64,000 nt of DNA, taken from positions 4,674,001 through 4,738,000 of the forward strand of contig NZ_CP092333.1 in assembly GCF_018595675.2 (NCBI RefSeq), given 5' to 3'. Source of the DNA: Flavihumibacter fluvii. GTDB taxonomy: Bacteria > Bacteroidota > Bacteroidia > Chitinophagales > Chitinophagaceae. Made by a program: the position numbers and the translations under genes. The notes under the pieces are model-generated. The model ran no database searches and had not been told where the DNA came from. It worked only from the letters and a program-made list of their open reading frames with translations. Shown here piece by piece: positions 35,030-44,620 of the stretch. How positions within the stretch are numbered: the stretch's first letter is position 1; each line of letters opens with the position of its first letter.

Positions 35030-36418
35030 ATGAACAAGAAATTATTATGGATCATTATAGGTGTACTTGCTCTGATCGGCGGCCTCTTCGGATTGAAAAA
35101 GGCGGGCGTAATCGGCAAGGAAGAAGGCATCAAAGTAACCACGGAGAAAGTGCAGACCCGTACTATTATAGAAACGGTCAATGCCAGTGGTAAGGTGTAT
35201 CCCGAAGTTGAAGTGAAAGTGAGTTCTGATATCTCTGGTGAGATTATTGAACTCACTGTTGAGGAAGGAGATAGTGTAACCAAGGGCCAGATGCTGGCCC
35301 GTATTTTTGCCGATATCTATGTGACCCAACGTGACCAGGTGGCTGCGGCAGTTCGCCAGCAGGAAGCAATGGTTAACAATAGTACGGCACAACTCGAGGC
35401 CCTGAGATCAACCATGACCCAAACTGAAGCACAATACAAACGCCAGGAGAAACTAATGCAGGAAAAAGTGATTTCCCGCGCTGAATTTGAACAGGCTGAA
35501 AATGCCTACAATACCGCTAAAGCCAATTATAATGCTGCTTTACAAGGAATCGCCGGAAACAAGGCAGCTGTTCAAAGCGCGCAGGCGAACCTGCAAAGGG
35601 CGAATAAGGACCTTGGCAGGACAACAATTGTATCACCTATGAACGGAGTAATATCTTTACTGGCTGTAAAAAAAGGTGAAAGAGTTGTGGGTACTGCGCA
35701 GATGACAGGAACTGAGATGATGCGCATTGCCGATATGAAAAAGATCGAAGTACGGGTTGATGTAGGTGAAAATGATATCCCTAAAGTGCATTTGGGTGAT
35801 TCAGCCTTGATTGAAATTGATGCATATAATGCCAGGAAGTTCAAAGGTATCGTTACCCAGATTGCCAGCAGCAGTAATACCCTTGGATCAACTACTGCAG
35901 CAACGACGAATGATGTTACCAATTACAAAGTTCATATCCGCCTCATGCCTGAATCTTACCAGGACCTGCTGGATAATACCCGGGCAAAAAATTTTCCATT
36001 CCGTCCGGGTATGAGCGCCAGTGCAGATATACAGACCCGTCGCCGTGAAAATGTTTTGGCTACTCCAATTAATTCAGTGACCACCCGCGAAAAAGATTCT
36101 GATAAAGCTGTAGCTGAAACAAAAACATCCATTGGTTCCAATGAAGAAAATGACAAGCCGGAAGAGGAAGAGCGTAAGTCATTAAGTACTGAACTGGATG
36201 AAGTGGCATTCATACTTGATTCCAGTCGCACTTCAATCAAAAAAGTGAAAGTACGTACCGATATCCAGGATATCAATTATATCGAAGTGTTAAGTGGATT
36301 GAAAGCTGGCGATGAAGTGGTGACAGGGCCCTATTCCCTGATCTCCAAATCTTTAAAGTCTGGCGATAAAGTGAAAGTAGTGAAGAAAGAAGAGCTATTC
36401 GAGACTAAAAAGAAATAA
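35030..36418 (+). CDS. Periplasmic adaptor (HlyD/MacA-like membrane fusion protein)
   Basis: A 462-residue membrane-fusion protein. An N-terminal membrane helix (about residues 4-24, LLWIIIGVLALIGGLFGL) anchors it in the inner membrane. The lipoyl-like half-motif VSSDISGEIIELTVEEGDSV is at about 63-82, a long coiled coil rich in Ala, Gln and Lys follows (about 95-200), then DLGRTTIVSPMNGVISLL and beta-barrel domains. It resembles MacA, which normally pairs with an ABC pump MacB, but the next gene is gpsA. A Glu/Lys-rich insertion near residues 360-385 is unusual. Confidence 0.87.
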   Translation: MNKKLLWIIIGVLALIGGLFGLKKAGVIGKEEGIKVTTEKVQTRTIIETVNASGKVYPEVEVKVSSDISGEIIELTVEEGDSVTKGQMLARIFADIYVTQRDQVAAAVRQQEAMVNNSTAQLEALRSTMTQTEAQYKRQEKLMQEKVISRAEFEQAENAYNTAKANYNAALQGIAGNKAAVQSAQANLQRANKDLGRTTIVSPMNGVISLLAVKKGERVVGTAQMTGTEMMRIADMKKIEVRVDVGENDIPKVHLGDSALIEIDAYNARKFKGIVTQIASSSNTLGSTTAATTNDVTNYKVHIRLMPESYQDLLDNTRAKNFPFRPGMSASADIQTRRRENVLATPINSVTTREKDSDKAVAETKTSIGSNEENDKPEEEERKSLSTELDEVAFILDSSRTSIKKVKVRTDIQDINYIEVLSGLKAGDEVVTGPYSLISKSLKSGDKVKVVKKEELFETKKK

Positions 36419-36419
36419 A

Positions 36420-37457
36420 ATGCGGTTAGGCATTATTGGTAGTGGCAGTTGGGCGACGGCATTGGCCAAGATTGTTTCAGATAACCAACAACCGCTGAAC
36501 TGGTGGGTGCGCAATGAGCAAATTGTGCAACATATCTACCAACGTAAGCATAATCCGCAATACCTGACTGCTGCTACTTTCGATACGGCAAATATCCACC
36601 TGAGTACCAGTGTTGCAGATGTTATCCGGCAAAGTGATTGCATAATAATCGCCATTCCCTCGGCTTATCTTGAGGCTACATTCGCATCACTCGATGTGAA
36701 TGCCTTTTCCGGTAAATTGGTGGTGTCTGCCGTAAAAGGAATGCTGCCGGACCAGAATATCTTACTCAATGAATGGCTGGCAAAAAAATACAGCCTGCCC
36801 CTTACAGATTACTATACCCTGATGGGACCCTGCCATGCTGAGGAAGTAGCCAATGAGAAATTATCCTACCTGACATTCTCGGGGCTGGATGAAAATAAAA
36901 CTGCTGCAATTGCAGAAAAATTTGCGACAGCCTATATCAATACAATCGTTAACCAGGATGTGATTGGTGTGCAATATGCTGCTGTGTTAAAGAATATTTA
37001 TGCGCTTGGGGCGGGGATAGCCCATGGACTCGAATACGGCGATAATTTCCAAAGTGTATTCATTGCAAATTGTGCCGATGAGATGGCCGGGTTCCTTAGG
37101 AAAGTTGGCATACAGCATGTGGAAGTTGGTATTCATGGGAAAGAGAGCCCGGTAACCCATAAAAAGGCCGCAAACTATGCGGCTTCCGTTTACCTTGGTG
37201 ACTTGCTGGTTACCTGTTATTCCTTATTCAGCCGCAACAGGACATTCGGTAATATGATCGGTAAAGGTTATTCGGTAATGTCTGTGCAATTGGAAATGAA
37301 CATGGTGGCTGAAGGCTATAATGCCAGCCGTTGTATCCATATGGTGAACCAGGAAGTGAAGGCTGATATACCCATTGCAGAAGCCATATATAAAATGCTC
37401 TGGCTGCAACTTTCGCCGGCAAAAGGATTTTCCCTTATTGAAGAATCACTCATCTGA
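36420..37457 (+). CDS. gpsA: NAD(P)-dependent glycerol-3-phosphate dehydrogenase
   Basis: A 345-residue cytosolic enzyme that reduces dihydroxyacetone phosphate to sn-glycerol 3-phosphate for phospholipid synthesis. The Rossmann motif IGSGSWATALA (about 5-15) is typical. Catalytic lysines are expected in SAVKGM (about 101-106) and AAVLKNIYALGAG (about 188-200), and the substrate motif is NRTFG. Starts 1 base after the adaptor stop, so it is co-transcribed with the efflux genes though functionally unrelated. Confidence 0.92.
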   Translation: MRLGIIGSGSWATALAKIVSDNQQPLNWWVRNEQIVQHIYQRKHNPQYLTAATFDTANIHLSTSVADVIRQSDCIIIAIPSAYLEATFASLDVNAFSGKLVVSAVKGMLPDQNILLNEWLAKKYSLPLTDYYTLMGPCHAEEVANEKLSYLTFSGLDENKTAAIAEKFATAYINTIVNQDVIGVQYAAVLKNIYALGAGIAHGLEYGDNFQSVFIANCADEMAGFLRKVGIQHVEVGIHGKESPVTHKKAANYAASVYLGDLLVTCYSLFSRNRTFGNMIGKGYSVMSVQLEMNMVAEGYNASRCIHMVNQEVKADIPIAEAIYKMLWLQLSPAKGFSLIEESLI

Positions 37458-37471
37458 ATTTTCAGTAAAGG

Positions 37472-38599
37472 TCAGCCCGTAAAAAATTCCGCAGCAATAC
37501 CATCTGCAAAAAGTTTACCAGCATTTGTGAGCTGGATACTTGTTTCGGTGATCCTGACCTGTTGCAAGTGAACATATTTCACTGCTTTCTCCAGTAATAT
37601 CTTCGCATATTCATCGCCATTGATGGAACGGACATGCGCCAGCTGAATGCCCTCCATGGTTCGTAAGGAAGTCATAACATATTCATTAAACCGATTGTCA
37701 GCAGTAAGGGTCTCTTCCTCATAAACCGGTAATCCCTTTTCAATACCCGAGATATATAAGGCATTGTTGGAAATATTCCAGCGGCGATGCAAGCCATCGT
37801 AGGAATGCGCGCCCGGACCAATACCAAGGTAGGGGATGCCTTTCCAGTAAGCGCTGTTGTGCCTGCTATGCCACCCTTCACGGGCAAAATTTGATACTTC
37901 ATAATGAGTGTATCCGGCAGCGCTAGTATGATCCATCAGCATATTAAATTGCCGTGCCTGTTGTTCGGGATCTGTATCGGCCATCTTTTTTGATTCCACC
38001 AGGTGGAACAGTGCGGTCTTAGGTTCTACGGTTAGTGCATAGCAGGACAAATGGGGGATGTCCAGGGCAATGGCTTTCAGGAGGTTGTCTTCCCATGCAG
38101 CATCGGTGAGGGTTGGCGTACCATAAATAAGGTCGATGGTAATATTTTCGAACCCTGCACCCCGCGCCAGCCTGATGCCGGACAAGGCTTCGGCAGCCGT
38201 ATGCGCACGGTTCATCCAGCGGAGGTCTTCCTCACGGAAGGACTGTACACCGATACTTAACCGGTTTATGCCCGCTAATTTCCATTCCTCCAATAATTCG
38301 ATCCTGATATCATCCGGATTTGCTTCCAATGTGATCTCAGCATCCCGCAAAATGGAAAAACTCGCGGCAAGCTGGTTGAGTATGCTATTCAGTTCTTCAA
38401 CAGTGAGTAGTGAAGGAGTCCCACCCCCGAAATAAATGGTTTCTATGGATTGTCCGGATAATCGATGGGCTTCCTGCTTTATTTCAGTCAATAAAGCAGT
38501 TACCACCGCGTTCTTATTTTGCAATCGGGTAGAAAAATGGAAATTGCAGTAATGACATGCTTTTCTGCAGAAAGGGATATGAAGGTAAATTCCGGCCAC
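37472..38599 (-). CDS. hemW: HemW-like radical SAM protein (haem chaperone)
   Basis: A 375-residue radical SAM enzyme. IYLHIPFCRKACHYCNF holds the C-x3-C-x2-C cluster ligands at C11, C15 and C18, preceded by HIPF as in HemW/HemN. The fourth cysteine of HemN (C-x3-C-x2-C-x-C) is replaced by F (CNF), the mark of HemW rather than true coproporphyrinogen dehydrogenase. HemW binds haem and hands it to haem proteins. The start is fixed by the conserved N-terminus, and it overlaps the 5' end of the divergent outer-membrane protein gene. Confidence 0.9.
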   Translation of the reverse strand: MAGIYLHIPFCRKACHYCNFHFSTRLQNKNAVVTALLTEIKQEAHRLSGQSIETIYFGGGTPSLLTVEELNSILNQLAASFSILRDAEITLEANPDDIRIELLEEWKLAGINRLSIGVQSFREEDLRWMNRAHTAAEALSGIRLARGAGFENITIDLIYGTPTLTDAAWEDNLLKAIALDIPHLSCYALTVEPKTALFHLVESKKMADTDPEQQARQFNMLMDHTSAAGYTHYEVSNFAREGWHSRHNSAYWKGIPYLGIGPGAHSYDGLHRRWNISNNALYISGIEKGLPVYEEETLTADNRFNEYVMTSLRTMEGIQLAHVRSINGDEYAKILLEKAVKYVHLQQVRITETSIQLTNAGKLFADGIAAEFFTG

Positions 38600-40387
38600 G
38601 GCACAAAATTACGTGCATATCGGCAATGCCTGTTATTCATTATTGGATTAGCATTAAGCCTAATGTGTTCAGGCCAATATTCACTGGTGATTAAAGCTGT
38701 GGATAAAGACACTGCCTTCCTGGATGAACTTGGACTAAGCAAAGGTTTCAGTAATAAAAACAAATGCCTCCAGTATGTTGGCCAGTTGCCCGAACTACTG
38801 GCAAAAAAAGGCTATGCCACTGCTTCTGTTGACAGCCTGATCATTGACTCACTGTTTACCAGAGTGCATTTATATGTTGGCGATCAGTATTATTGGGGGA
38901 AATTGCGGGTAAGCGGACTTACAGCCGGAGAACAGCAGCAATCGGGAATTTTACTACCCCGTAAATCAAAGCAAACCTTTAGCCAATCGGCTGTTGAAAA
39001 GTTACAATCGGATGTTTTGGTTTATCTATCAGATCATGGTTATCCTTTCGCAGCAGTGCAACTCGATAGCATTGTGCTGGAAGGGCAACTCATCAGTGGT
39101 GTATTGGTGGTAAAAAAGGGCATACCCTATAAGATGGATAGCATCCGTGTAGTAGGATCGGCCCACATTTCAGAAACTTTCCTGCATCGGTACCTTGACC
39201 TGCCCCAAGGTGAGGCATACCGGTTAAAAACCTTTGAATCAGTAAGTGCAAGGATCAGGGAACTTCCCTATTTATTTGAATCAAAACCCTGGGCATTGCG
39301 GTTTGGCGGCAATGGCGCCAATTTAGATCTTTACCTAGAGCCCCGTAAAAGTAGCCAGGTCAATGTTTTAGTGGGATTGCTACCTACTACTGATCAATTC
39401 GGAACCAATAAATTGCAGTTGACCGGTGAGGCAAACCTTAACTTGAAAAATGCCCTGGGTGCCGGCGAAACGATAGGCCTGAACTGGCAACAGCTGCAGG
39501 TTAAGTCGCCTCGACTTAACTTATTATTCCAGCAGCCCTATTTGTGGGGCTCTGCATTTGGCATTAGCATGCAGTTTGACCTATTCAAGAAAGACAGTTC
39601 GTTTTTAACGGTAAACGGCCAATTCGGGTTGCAATATGCAGTCTCTGCCCGGCAAACCGGTAAAGTATTTGTGCAATTGCTCAGTTCCAGCCTGCTCACA
39701 GTAGATACCCAAAAAATTAAATCAACTAAGACCTTGCCTCCTGATGCCGACATGAGAATTTACAACCTTGGCGTCGATTATGAATTATACACCACGAATT
39801 ACCGTCGTAATCCAAGACGGGGCTGGGAGTTATATTCCAGCGTAACAGCAGGCACCCGCACGGTTAAGCGGAATAATGCAATCCTGGACATCAAGGATCC
39901 TGAATTCGATTATGCATCGCTGTATGATACAGTGGACCTTGAAACCTACCAGTTTCGCCTTAAGGCAAGGGTGGCAAAATTTTTCCCTATCGGACGCCAG
40001 GCTACCGTGCAATTGCTGGCAAACGCAGCCTGGGTGCAAAGTCCAAGCCTTTACCGAAATGAATTGTTCCAGATCGGCGGTTATAAACTTATGCGTGGTT
40101 TTGATGAAGAAAGTATTTATTCTTCGCAATACCTTGTGAGCACCCTCGAATACCGTTACCTAGTTGGGATGAACTCGTATTTTTTTGTATTTACTGATTT
40201 TGGCCTGACGGCGAATAAAAGCAGCTATAGTCAAATCAGTAACAGCTTATTTGGATTGGGATTTGGTATAGCATTCGAAACGGCAGCCGGGTTTTTCAAT
40301 CTTTCCCTCGCAGCAGGTAAAACAAATGAAACAAATCTTAATCTGCGGCAAACGAAGATCCATTTAGGCTATGTGAATTATTTCTAA
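38579..40387 (+). CDS. BamA/TamA-like outer-membrane protein
   Basis: A 602-residue protein from ATG 38579. The frame is open from 38519, but that start would add 20 residues antisense to hemW. A hydrophobic leader (LLFIIGLALSLMCSGQYS) follows 16 residues. Next come two or so POTRA-like repeats (for example the segment near GIPYKMDSIRVVGSAHISE) and a C-terminal beta-barrel of Omp85 type, with GGYKLMRGFDEESIYSSQY near residue 520 as the strand/loop-6-type RGF motif and YVNYF at the end. Probably helps insert or assemble outer-membrane components. Even this start overlaps hemW by 21 bases, head to head. Confidence 0.72.
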   Translation: MKVNSGHGTKLRAYRQCLLFIIGLALSLMCSGQYSLVIKAVDKDTAFLDELGLSKGFSNKNKCLQYVGQLPELLAKKGYATASVDSLIIDSLFTRVHLYVGDQYYWGKLRVSGLTAGEQQQSGILLPRKSKQTFSQSAVEKLQSDVLVYLSDHGYPFAAVQLDSIVLEGQLISGVLVVKKGIPYKMDSIRVVGSAHISETFLHRYLDLPQGEAYRLKTFESVSARIRELPYLFESKPWALRFGGNGANLDLYLEPRKSSQVNVLVGLLPTTDQFGTNKLQLTGEANLNLKNALGAGETIGLNWQQLQVKSPRLNLLFQQPYLWGSAFGISMQFDLFKKDSSFLTVNGQFGLQYAVSARQTGKVFVQLLSSSLLTVDTQKIKSTKTLPPDADMRIYNLGVDYELYTTNYRRNPRRGWELYSSVTAGTRTVKRNNAILDIKDPEFDYASLYDTVDLETYQFRLKARVAKFFPIGRQATVQLLANAAWVQSPSLYRNELFQIGGYKLMRGFDEESIYSSQYLVSTLEYRYLVGMNSYFFVFTDFGLTANKSSYSQISNSLFGLGFGIAFETAAGFFNLSLAAGKTNETNLNLRQTKIHLGYVNYF

Positions 40388-40401
40388 ATTGCATCCCATC
40401 C

Positions 40402-41391
40402 ATGAACCGATATTTATTCCTGCTTTTACTGTCTTGTTGTTTTTTTGCAGACCTGCCTGCACAAAATCTTCCTGTACTACAAGATAGCCTGCTGCGAAAT
40501 GATTCGATCCGAAAGAACCAGGAACCCATTACCAGACCGGCAACAATTCCGGTAAATCCGGATAGCCTTGCCGCAAGGGATGCCCAGCCTTCAATGGCAG
40601 ATACCCTGGCCAAAAACCCGGTAAAAGCTATTGTTCCGATAGATTATTCCACCACACCATACCACAAAGTATTAGCAGAAATCCCCTGGTTTAATTTTAC
40701 CGGCAAAGCCGTAGTCAGGACGATTTCTCCCCGTAAAGATGATAGTAAGGATGGGGTGTTTTATTTGCTGATGGTCTTGTTTTTCTTGCTGGCGGTAATC
40801 CGTGCGTTATTTGGCCGCTATTTCCAGAATCTATTTACGGTGTTCTTCAGGGCCTCTATGAAACAGAAGCAGATCCGGGAGCAATTATTACAAACTCCAT
40901 TGGCTTCCTTGTTACTCAATATTTTGTTTATCGGTACTGGCGGGTTGCTTCTCACTTTTATTTTGCAGGATAAGTTTAAAACAAGCGCTGGACCCATCAA
41001 CTTTTGGTGGCTATATGGTTATTCAGTAGTCGGATTAACGCTTTTATACCTGGGGAAATTTTTTTTATTGAAGCTCATCGGGTGGACCTTACGCATGGAG
41101 GAAACAATAGATACCTATATTTTTATTGTATTCATGTGTAATAAAGTACTTGCAATTATCCTGCTGCCGCTCTTGCTGGTAGTGGCTTTTGGCAGTCCGG
41201 CCATGGCCATTGTTGCAATAACTGTTTGTTATGTTTTGGTGGTGGGGATCCTTGCTTACAGGTACATTAGCTCGTATGGTTATATAAACCGGGAAGTACG
41301 CGCGAGCCGTTTCCACTTTTTTCTATACCTTTGTGCCTTCGAGGTAGCACCCTTACTGTTGATTTATAAGGTGTTATTGAAATTTGTGTAG
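40402..41391 (+). CDS. DUF4271-type membrane protein
   Basis: A 329-residue membrane protein. It has a signal-like leader (LFLLLLSCCFFADLPAQ), a Pro/Ser/Thr-rich periplasmic stretch of about 90 residues, then six or so hydrophobic segments from about residue 115 to the end. The C-terminal membrane part matches the DUF4271 family that sits next to hemD in Bacteroidota. Function unknown; the link to hemD suggests a role near haem or envelope biogenesis. Starts 14 bases after the Omp85-like gene. Confidence 0.75.
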   Translation: MNRYLFLLLLSCCFFADLPAQNLPVLQDSLLRNDSIRKNQEPITRPATIPVNPDSLAARDAQPSMADTLAKNPVKAIVPIDYSTTPYHKVLAEIPWFNFTGKAVVRTISPRKDDSKDGVFYLLMVLFFLLAVIRALFGRYFQNLFTVFFRASMKQKQIREQLLQTPLASLLLNILFIGTGGLLLTFILQDKFKTSAGPINFWWLYGYSVVGLTLLYLGKFFLLKLIGWTLRMEETIDTYIFIVFMCNKVLAIILLPLLLVVAFGSPAMAIVAITVCYVLVVGILAYRYISSYGYINREVRASRFHFFLYLCAFEVAPLLLIYKVLLKFV

Positions 41392-41407
41392 AAGTTAATT
41401 AACTTTA
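41377..41407 (+). promoter_or_regulatory. Probable promoter of hemD
   Basis: TTG at 41377-41379, a 20-base spacer, and TAACTTTA at 41400-41407 match the TTG-N19..23-TAnnTTTG form with one mismatch. The predicted start of transcription is near 41411, some 17 bases before the hemD ATG. It overlaps the 3' end of the DUF4271 gene. Confidence 0.45.
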
Positions 41408-41427
41408 AGAAATTTTAGCTCAACAAA

Positions 41428-42231
41428 ATGCTAAAGAACGAGGCTAAGAAGGATGTAAAAATTCCTTCGATAAAGAAAATCCTGATTACCCAACCGAGGC
41501 CTGAAAGCGATAAATCGCCTTACTTTGAACTAGGTAAGAAATACGGTTTGTCCCTTGATTTTCATCCATTTATACGCTTAGAAGGCATCCCGGCCAAAGA
41601 CTTCCGCAAACAAAAGGTTGATCTTTCCCTGTTTACTGCGGTAATATTTACCAGCAGGAATGCAATCGATCACTTTTTCAGGATCTGTGAGGAGCTGAAG
41701 GTGAGTGTATCCCAGGACACCAAATATTTCTGCATAACTGAGGCTGTGGCCCTTTACCTCCAGAAGTTTATCCTTTACCGCAAGCGCAAAGTTTTTTATG
41801 GTGCCGATGGTACCAATAAAAGCATGTTTGATGTTGTGAACAAGCATAAGGAAAATGAAAAATTCCTTTATCCCTGTTCTGAAAACCAGCAGGATAATGA
41901 CATCGTCAGCTGGTTGAAATCGCATAAATGTGAGTTCGCTACGCCATTTATGTACCGCACTATTTCCAACGACCTCAAGCAGGTTTTGGGGTCCCATGAC
42001 TATGATATCATTTGTTTTTTTACCCCTAGCGGTGTAAAAAGTTTGTTTGATAATTACCCAACTTTCCAACAGAATGGCACCAGGATTGGTGCTTTCGGGA
42101 GTAATACCTCAAAAGCTGTTGAAGAGGCGGGTCTCATCCTTGATATTAAGGCCCCCCAGCCACAGACACCTTCCATGGTAGCTGCATTGGAGCAGTATTT
42201 ATCAGCCACGATGAAGAAGGCGGTGAAGTAA
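41428..42231 (+). CDS. hemD: Uroporphyrinogen-III synthase
   Basis: A 267-residue cytosolic enzyme that closes hydroxymethylbilane to uroporphyrinogen III in tetrapyrrole synthesis. HemD sequences vary strongly, but the two-domain pattern is visible: IKKILITQPRPE near the start, FTAVIFTSRNAIDHFF (about 70-85), then FLYPCSENQQD and IICFFTPSGVKSLFDNYP (about 192-210), and a final IGAFGSNTSKAVEEAGL. The N-terminal basic extension of about 15 residues is usual in Bacteroidota. Confidence 0.87.
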   Translation: MLKNEAKKDVKIPSIKKILITQPRPESDKSPYFELGKKYGLSLDFHPFIRLEGIPAKDFRKQKVDLSLFTAVIFTSRNAIDHFFRICEELKVSVSQDTKYFCITEAVALYLQKFILYRKRKVFYGADGTNKSMFDVVNKHKENEKFLYPCSENQQDNDIVSWLKSHKCEFATPFMYRTISNDLKQVLGSHDYDIICFFTPSGVKSLFDNYPTFQQNGTRIGAFGSNTSKAVEEAGLILDIKAPQPQTPSMVAALEQYLSATMKKAVK

Positions 42232-42402
42232 GTGGGTAAATGGAAGCATCCTGTTTTACTTATTTCACTATTGATTTGTGGCTATCATCCTGCATTGAAA
42301 TCGTTCAACAGTATTACAAAATTCAACTGCTTTCCATTATTTTGTATCTCACATCAATTCACCTATTGACTTATTCACCTATTCACCCATTGACCATTCA
42401 CT
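42232..42402. repeat. Intergenic region with a degenerate 8-bp tandem repeat
   Basis: At 42354-42400 lie six units of about 8 bases (TCAATTCA, CCTATTGA, CTTATTCA, CCTATTCA, CCCATTGA, CCATTCA), ending 2 bases before the ATG of the next gene. The consensus is CCTATTCA. It therefore forms the translation start region of the YyaL-like gene. The rest, 42232-42353, is AT-rich with nothing I can name. Confidence 0.65.
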
Positions 42403-44460
42403 ATGCCCAATCGCCTGGCCAAAGAAACCAGTCCATACCTTCTTCAGCATGCGCATAATCCTGTGGATTGGTATCCATGGGGAGAAGAAGCATTGAACGC
42501 GGCAAAAATGGAAGAAAAGCCCATTCTGGTCAGTATAGGTTATGCTGCCTGCCATTGGTGTCATGTGATGGAAAGGGAAAGTTTTGAAGATCCTGAAGTG
42601 GCCAACCTGATGAATACCCAATTCATCAATATTAAAATTGACCGCGAAGAAAGACCCGACCTCGATCATATTTATATGGATGCCATCCAGGCTATGACCG
42701 GCAGTGGTGGCTGGCCCCTCAATGTTTTTTTAACACCCGCAGGCAAACCATTTTATGGCGGAACTTATTTCCCCCCTTCAGCAGCGTATAACCGGCCATC
42801 CTGGACTGATGTATTACAAGGAGTAGCAAATGCCTGGCGTGATCGTCGTGGAGAGATCAGCCAACAGGCAGAAAATATGGTTCGCCACCTGGAGCAATCC
42901 AACCAATTTGGTGGAACAGTGCGTTTTGGTGATACAGGCAACGAGGGCAGTAGCCCTGCGTTTTCGATATTCCATGAGGATGTCATCCATCAAATAGCCA
43001 CGGAATTGCTCAAGAATGCTGATAAAAAAGAAGGTGGATTTGGAAAGGCACCGAAATTTCCGCAAACCAGTGCAATCGAGTACTTATTACACTATGCCTA
43101 TTTGTATAAGGAAGATGCAGCCCTTGAACATGCGCTGATAAGCCTTAATAAAATGATCCGTGGTGGCATTTATGACCAGATCGGCGGAGGTTTTGCCCGG
43201 TATTCTACCGATAATGATTGGTTAGTCCCACATTTCGAAAAGATGTTATATGATCAGGCGCTATTGCTTAATATACTTGCTGATGCTTACGCCGTTACGA
43301 AGAATCCAATGTATAGCCGGGTCATCCACCAAACGATGGATTTTATCCAAAGGGAAATGTTATCGCCTGATGGTGGCTTTTATGCTGCCCTGGATGCCGA
43401 TTCAGAAGGGGAGGAAGGAAAGTTTTATGTATGGGAGAAAGGAGAAATTGATGAAGTGCTTGGCCTGGATGCACCGCTGGCCAATGATTGGTTTGGGATA
43501 ACTGCAGCAGGAAACTGGGAGGGCATCAATATTCTTACACAGCCTTTGACCTATGGTGATATAGCCGGAAAATATGGCATTTCTGAGCAAGAATGGGAAA
43601 ATAAACTGGCAGAAATTATCCGCCAGTTAATGTCAAGGAGATCGGAGCGGATAAGGCCCGGACTGGATGACAAACAAATATTATCCTGGAATGCGATGAT
43701 GAATATGGCCTGTTCAAAGGTATACCAGGCTACAGGCCGTGAACTATACCGGCAAATAGCCGTTCGTAATATGAATTGGATATTAGAGGTGTTCACCCGG
43801 ACAGACGGTGGACTTTTCCACACCTACAAGCAAGGAATTGCTAAGTTTCCTGCATTCCTCGACGATTATGCATATCTGGTACAGGCTTTGATTTATATAC
43901 AGGAAATTACGGGTGAGCAGAACTACCTGGACAGGGCAAAATCACTGATGGAGCGAATTATCCTGGACTTTGGTGAAGAAGGCAACCAATTATTTTACTA
44001 TACGTTCAGGCAACAAAAGGATATCGTGGTACGAAAAAGGGAAGTATATGACGGTGCACAGCCGTCGGGAAATGCTGTAATGGTGTTAAATCTTCATTAT
44101 CTGGGCTTGGTCTTTGACCGGCCGGATTGGAAGCAGCGAGCGCTGGAAATGCTGGAAACAATGGGGAAAGCGATCGTTCGTTACCCGATTTCCTTTGGAT
44201 GCTGGGGGTTGGAGTTGTTTAGGGCGATCAGGGGGGTGGCTGAAATTGTGCTGGTTGGGCAGGGAGCTGATGCGCTGCGTACGGAAATATTAGCTAATTT
44301 TATCCCATTCAAAGTCTTCCAATCGGCTACCCACGAAAACAATGCTTACCCGCTTTTGCGTAACAAGCCCTCCGAACCTGATGCCATGATATTTGTTTGT
44401 CAGAATTACAGCTGTCGCCAGCCGGTGGCGTCAGTGAAGGAAATGTTGGCTCAATTATGA
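42403..44460 (+). CDS. YyaL/SSP411-like thioredoxin-domain protein (DUF255)
   Basis: A 685-residue cytosolic protein. The N-terminal thioredoxin-like domain has [13 protein letters not shown] (about 19-31) and the active-site-like CHWCHVME with C50 and C53. A six-hairpin (alpha/alpha)6 barrel related to N-acylglucosamine 2-epimerases and GH88-type enzymes follows from about residue 190, with KAPKFPQ and DADSEGEEG blocks typical of the family. Full length. The family is widespread but its reaction is not established. A tandem repeat lies just before the start codon. Confidence 0.87.
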   Translation: MPNRLAKETSPYLLQHAHNPVDWYPWGEEALNAAKMEEKPILVSIGYAACHWCHVMERESFEDPEVANLMNTQFINIKIDREERPDLDHIYMDAIQAMTGSGGWPLNVFLTPAGKPFYGGTYFPPSAAYNRPSWTDVLQGVANAWRDRRGEISQQAENMVRHLEQSNQFGGTVRFGDTGNEGSSPAFSIFHEDVIHQIATELLKNADKKEGGFGKAPKFPQTSAIEYLLHYAYLYKEDAALEHALISLNKMIRGGIYDQIGGGFARYSTDNDWLVPHFEKMLYDQALLLNILADAYAVTKNPMYSRVIHQTMDFIQREMLSPDGGFYAALDADSEGEEGKFYVWEKGEIDEVLGLDAPLANDWFGITAAGNWEGINILTQPLTYGDIAGKYGISEQEWENKLAEIIRQLMSRRSERIRPGLDDKQILSWNAMMNMACSKVYQATGRELYRQIAVRNMNWILEVFTRTDGGLFHTYKQGIAKFPAFLDDYAYLVQALIYIQEITGEQNYLDRAKSLMERIILDFGEEGNQLFYYTFRQQKDIVVRKREVYDGAQPSGNAVMVLNLHYLGLVFDRPDWKQRALEMLETMGKAIVRYPISFGCWGLELFRAIRGVAEIVLVGQGADALRTEILANFIPFKVFQSATHENNAYPLLRNKPSEPDAMIFVCQNYSCRQPVASVKEMLAQL

Positions 44461-44567
44461 GTAAAAACTCCAAAAATATTAAACCTAAATACAATAATCC
44501 CGTAATAAGTGTCGTTAATTCAGACACGGATGCAAGTGATTGATGAAACCGTAACAAAACTTTAAAC

Positions 44568-44601
44568 TTGGAAAGCCGATGTTGACAAAACATTATATTT
44601 G
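44568..44601 (+). promoter_or_regulatory. Probable promoter of gldKLMN
   Basis: TTG at 44568-44570, a 23-base spacer, and a perfect TATATTTG (44594-44601, TAnnTTTG) precede the gldK start by about 20 bases. Transcription should start near 44606-44609. The fit to the Bacteroidota -33/-7 promoter is good. Confidence 0.6.
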
Positions 44602-44620
44602 CCCACTACCCTTTAATATT

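Noticed and set aside
37999-38015. A TTCCACC-A-GGTGGAA palindrome inside hemW
   Set aside because: It is within conserved coding sequence and isolated from any promoter; most likely chance.
41578-42069. A 163-codon frame antisense to hemD
   Set aside because: Shadow of hemD without motifs or spacing that would suggest a gene.
44457-44543. A 28-codon ORF overlapping the YyaL-like stop by ATGA
   Set aside because: Too short, polar and low in information, with no homologue I recognise; the position is compatible with chance.
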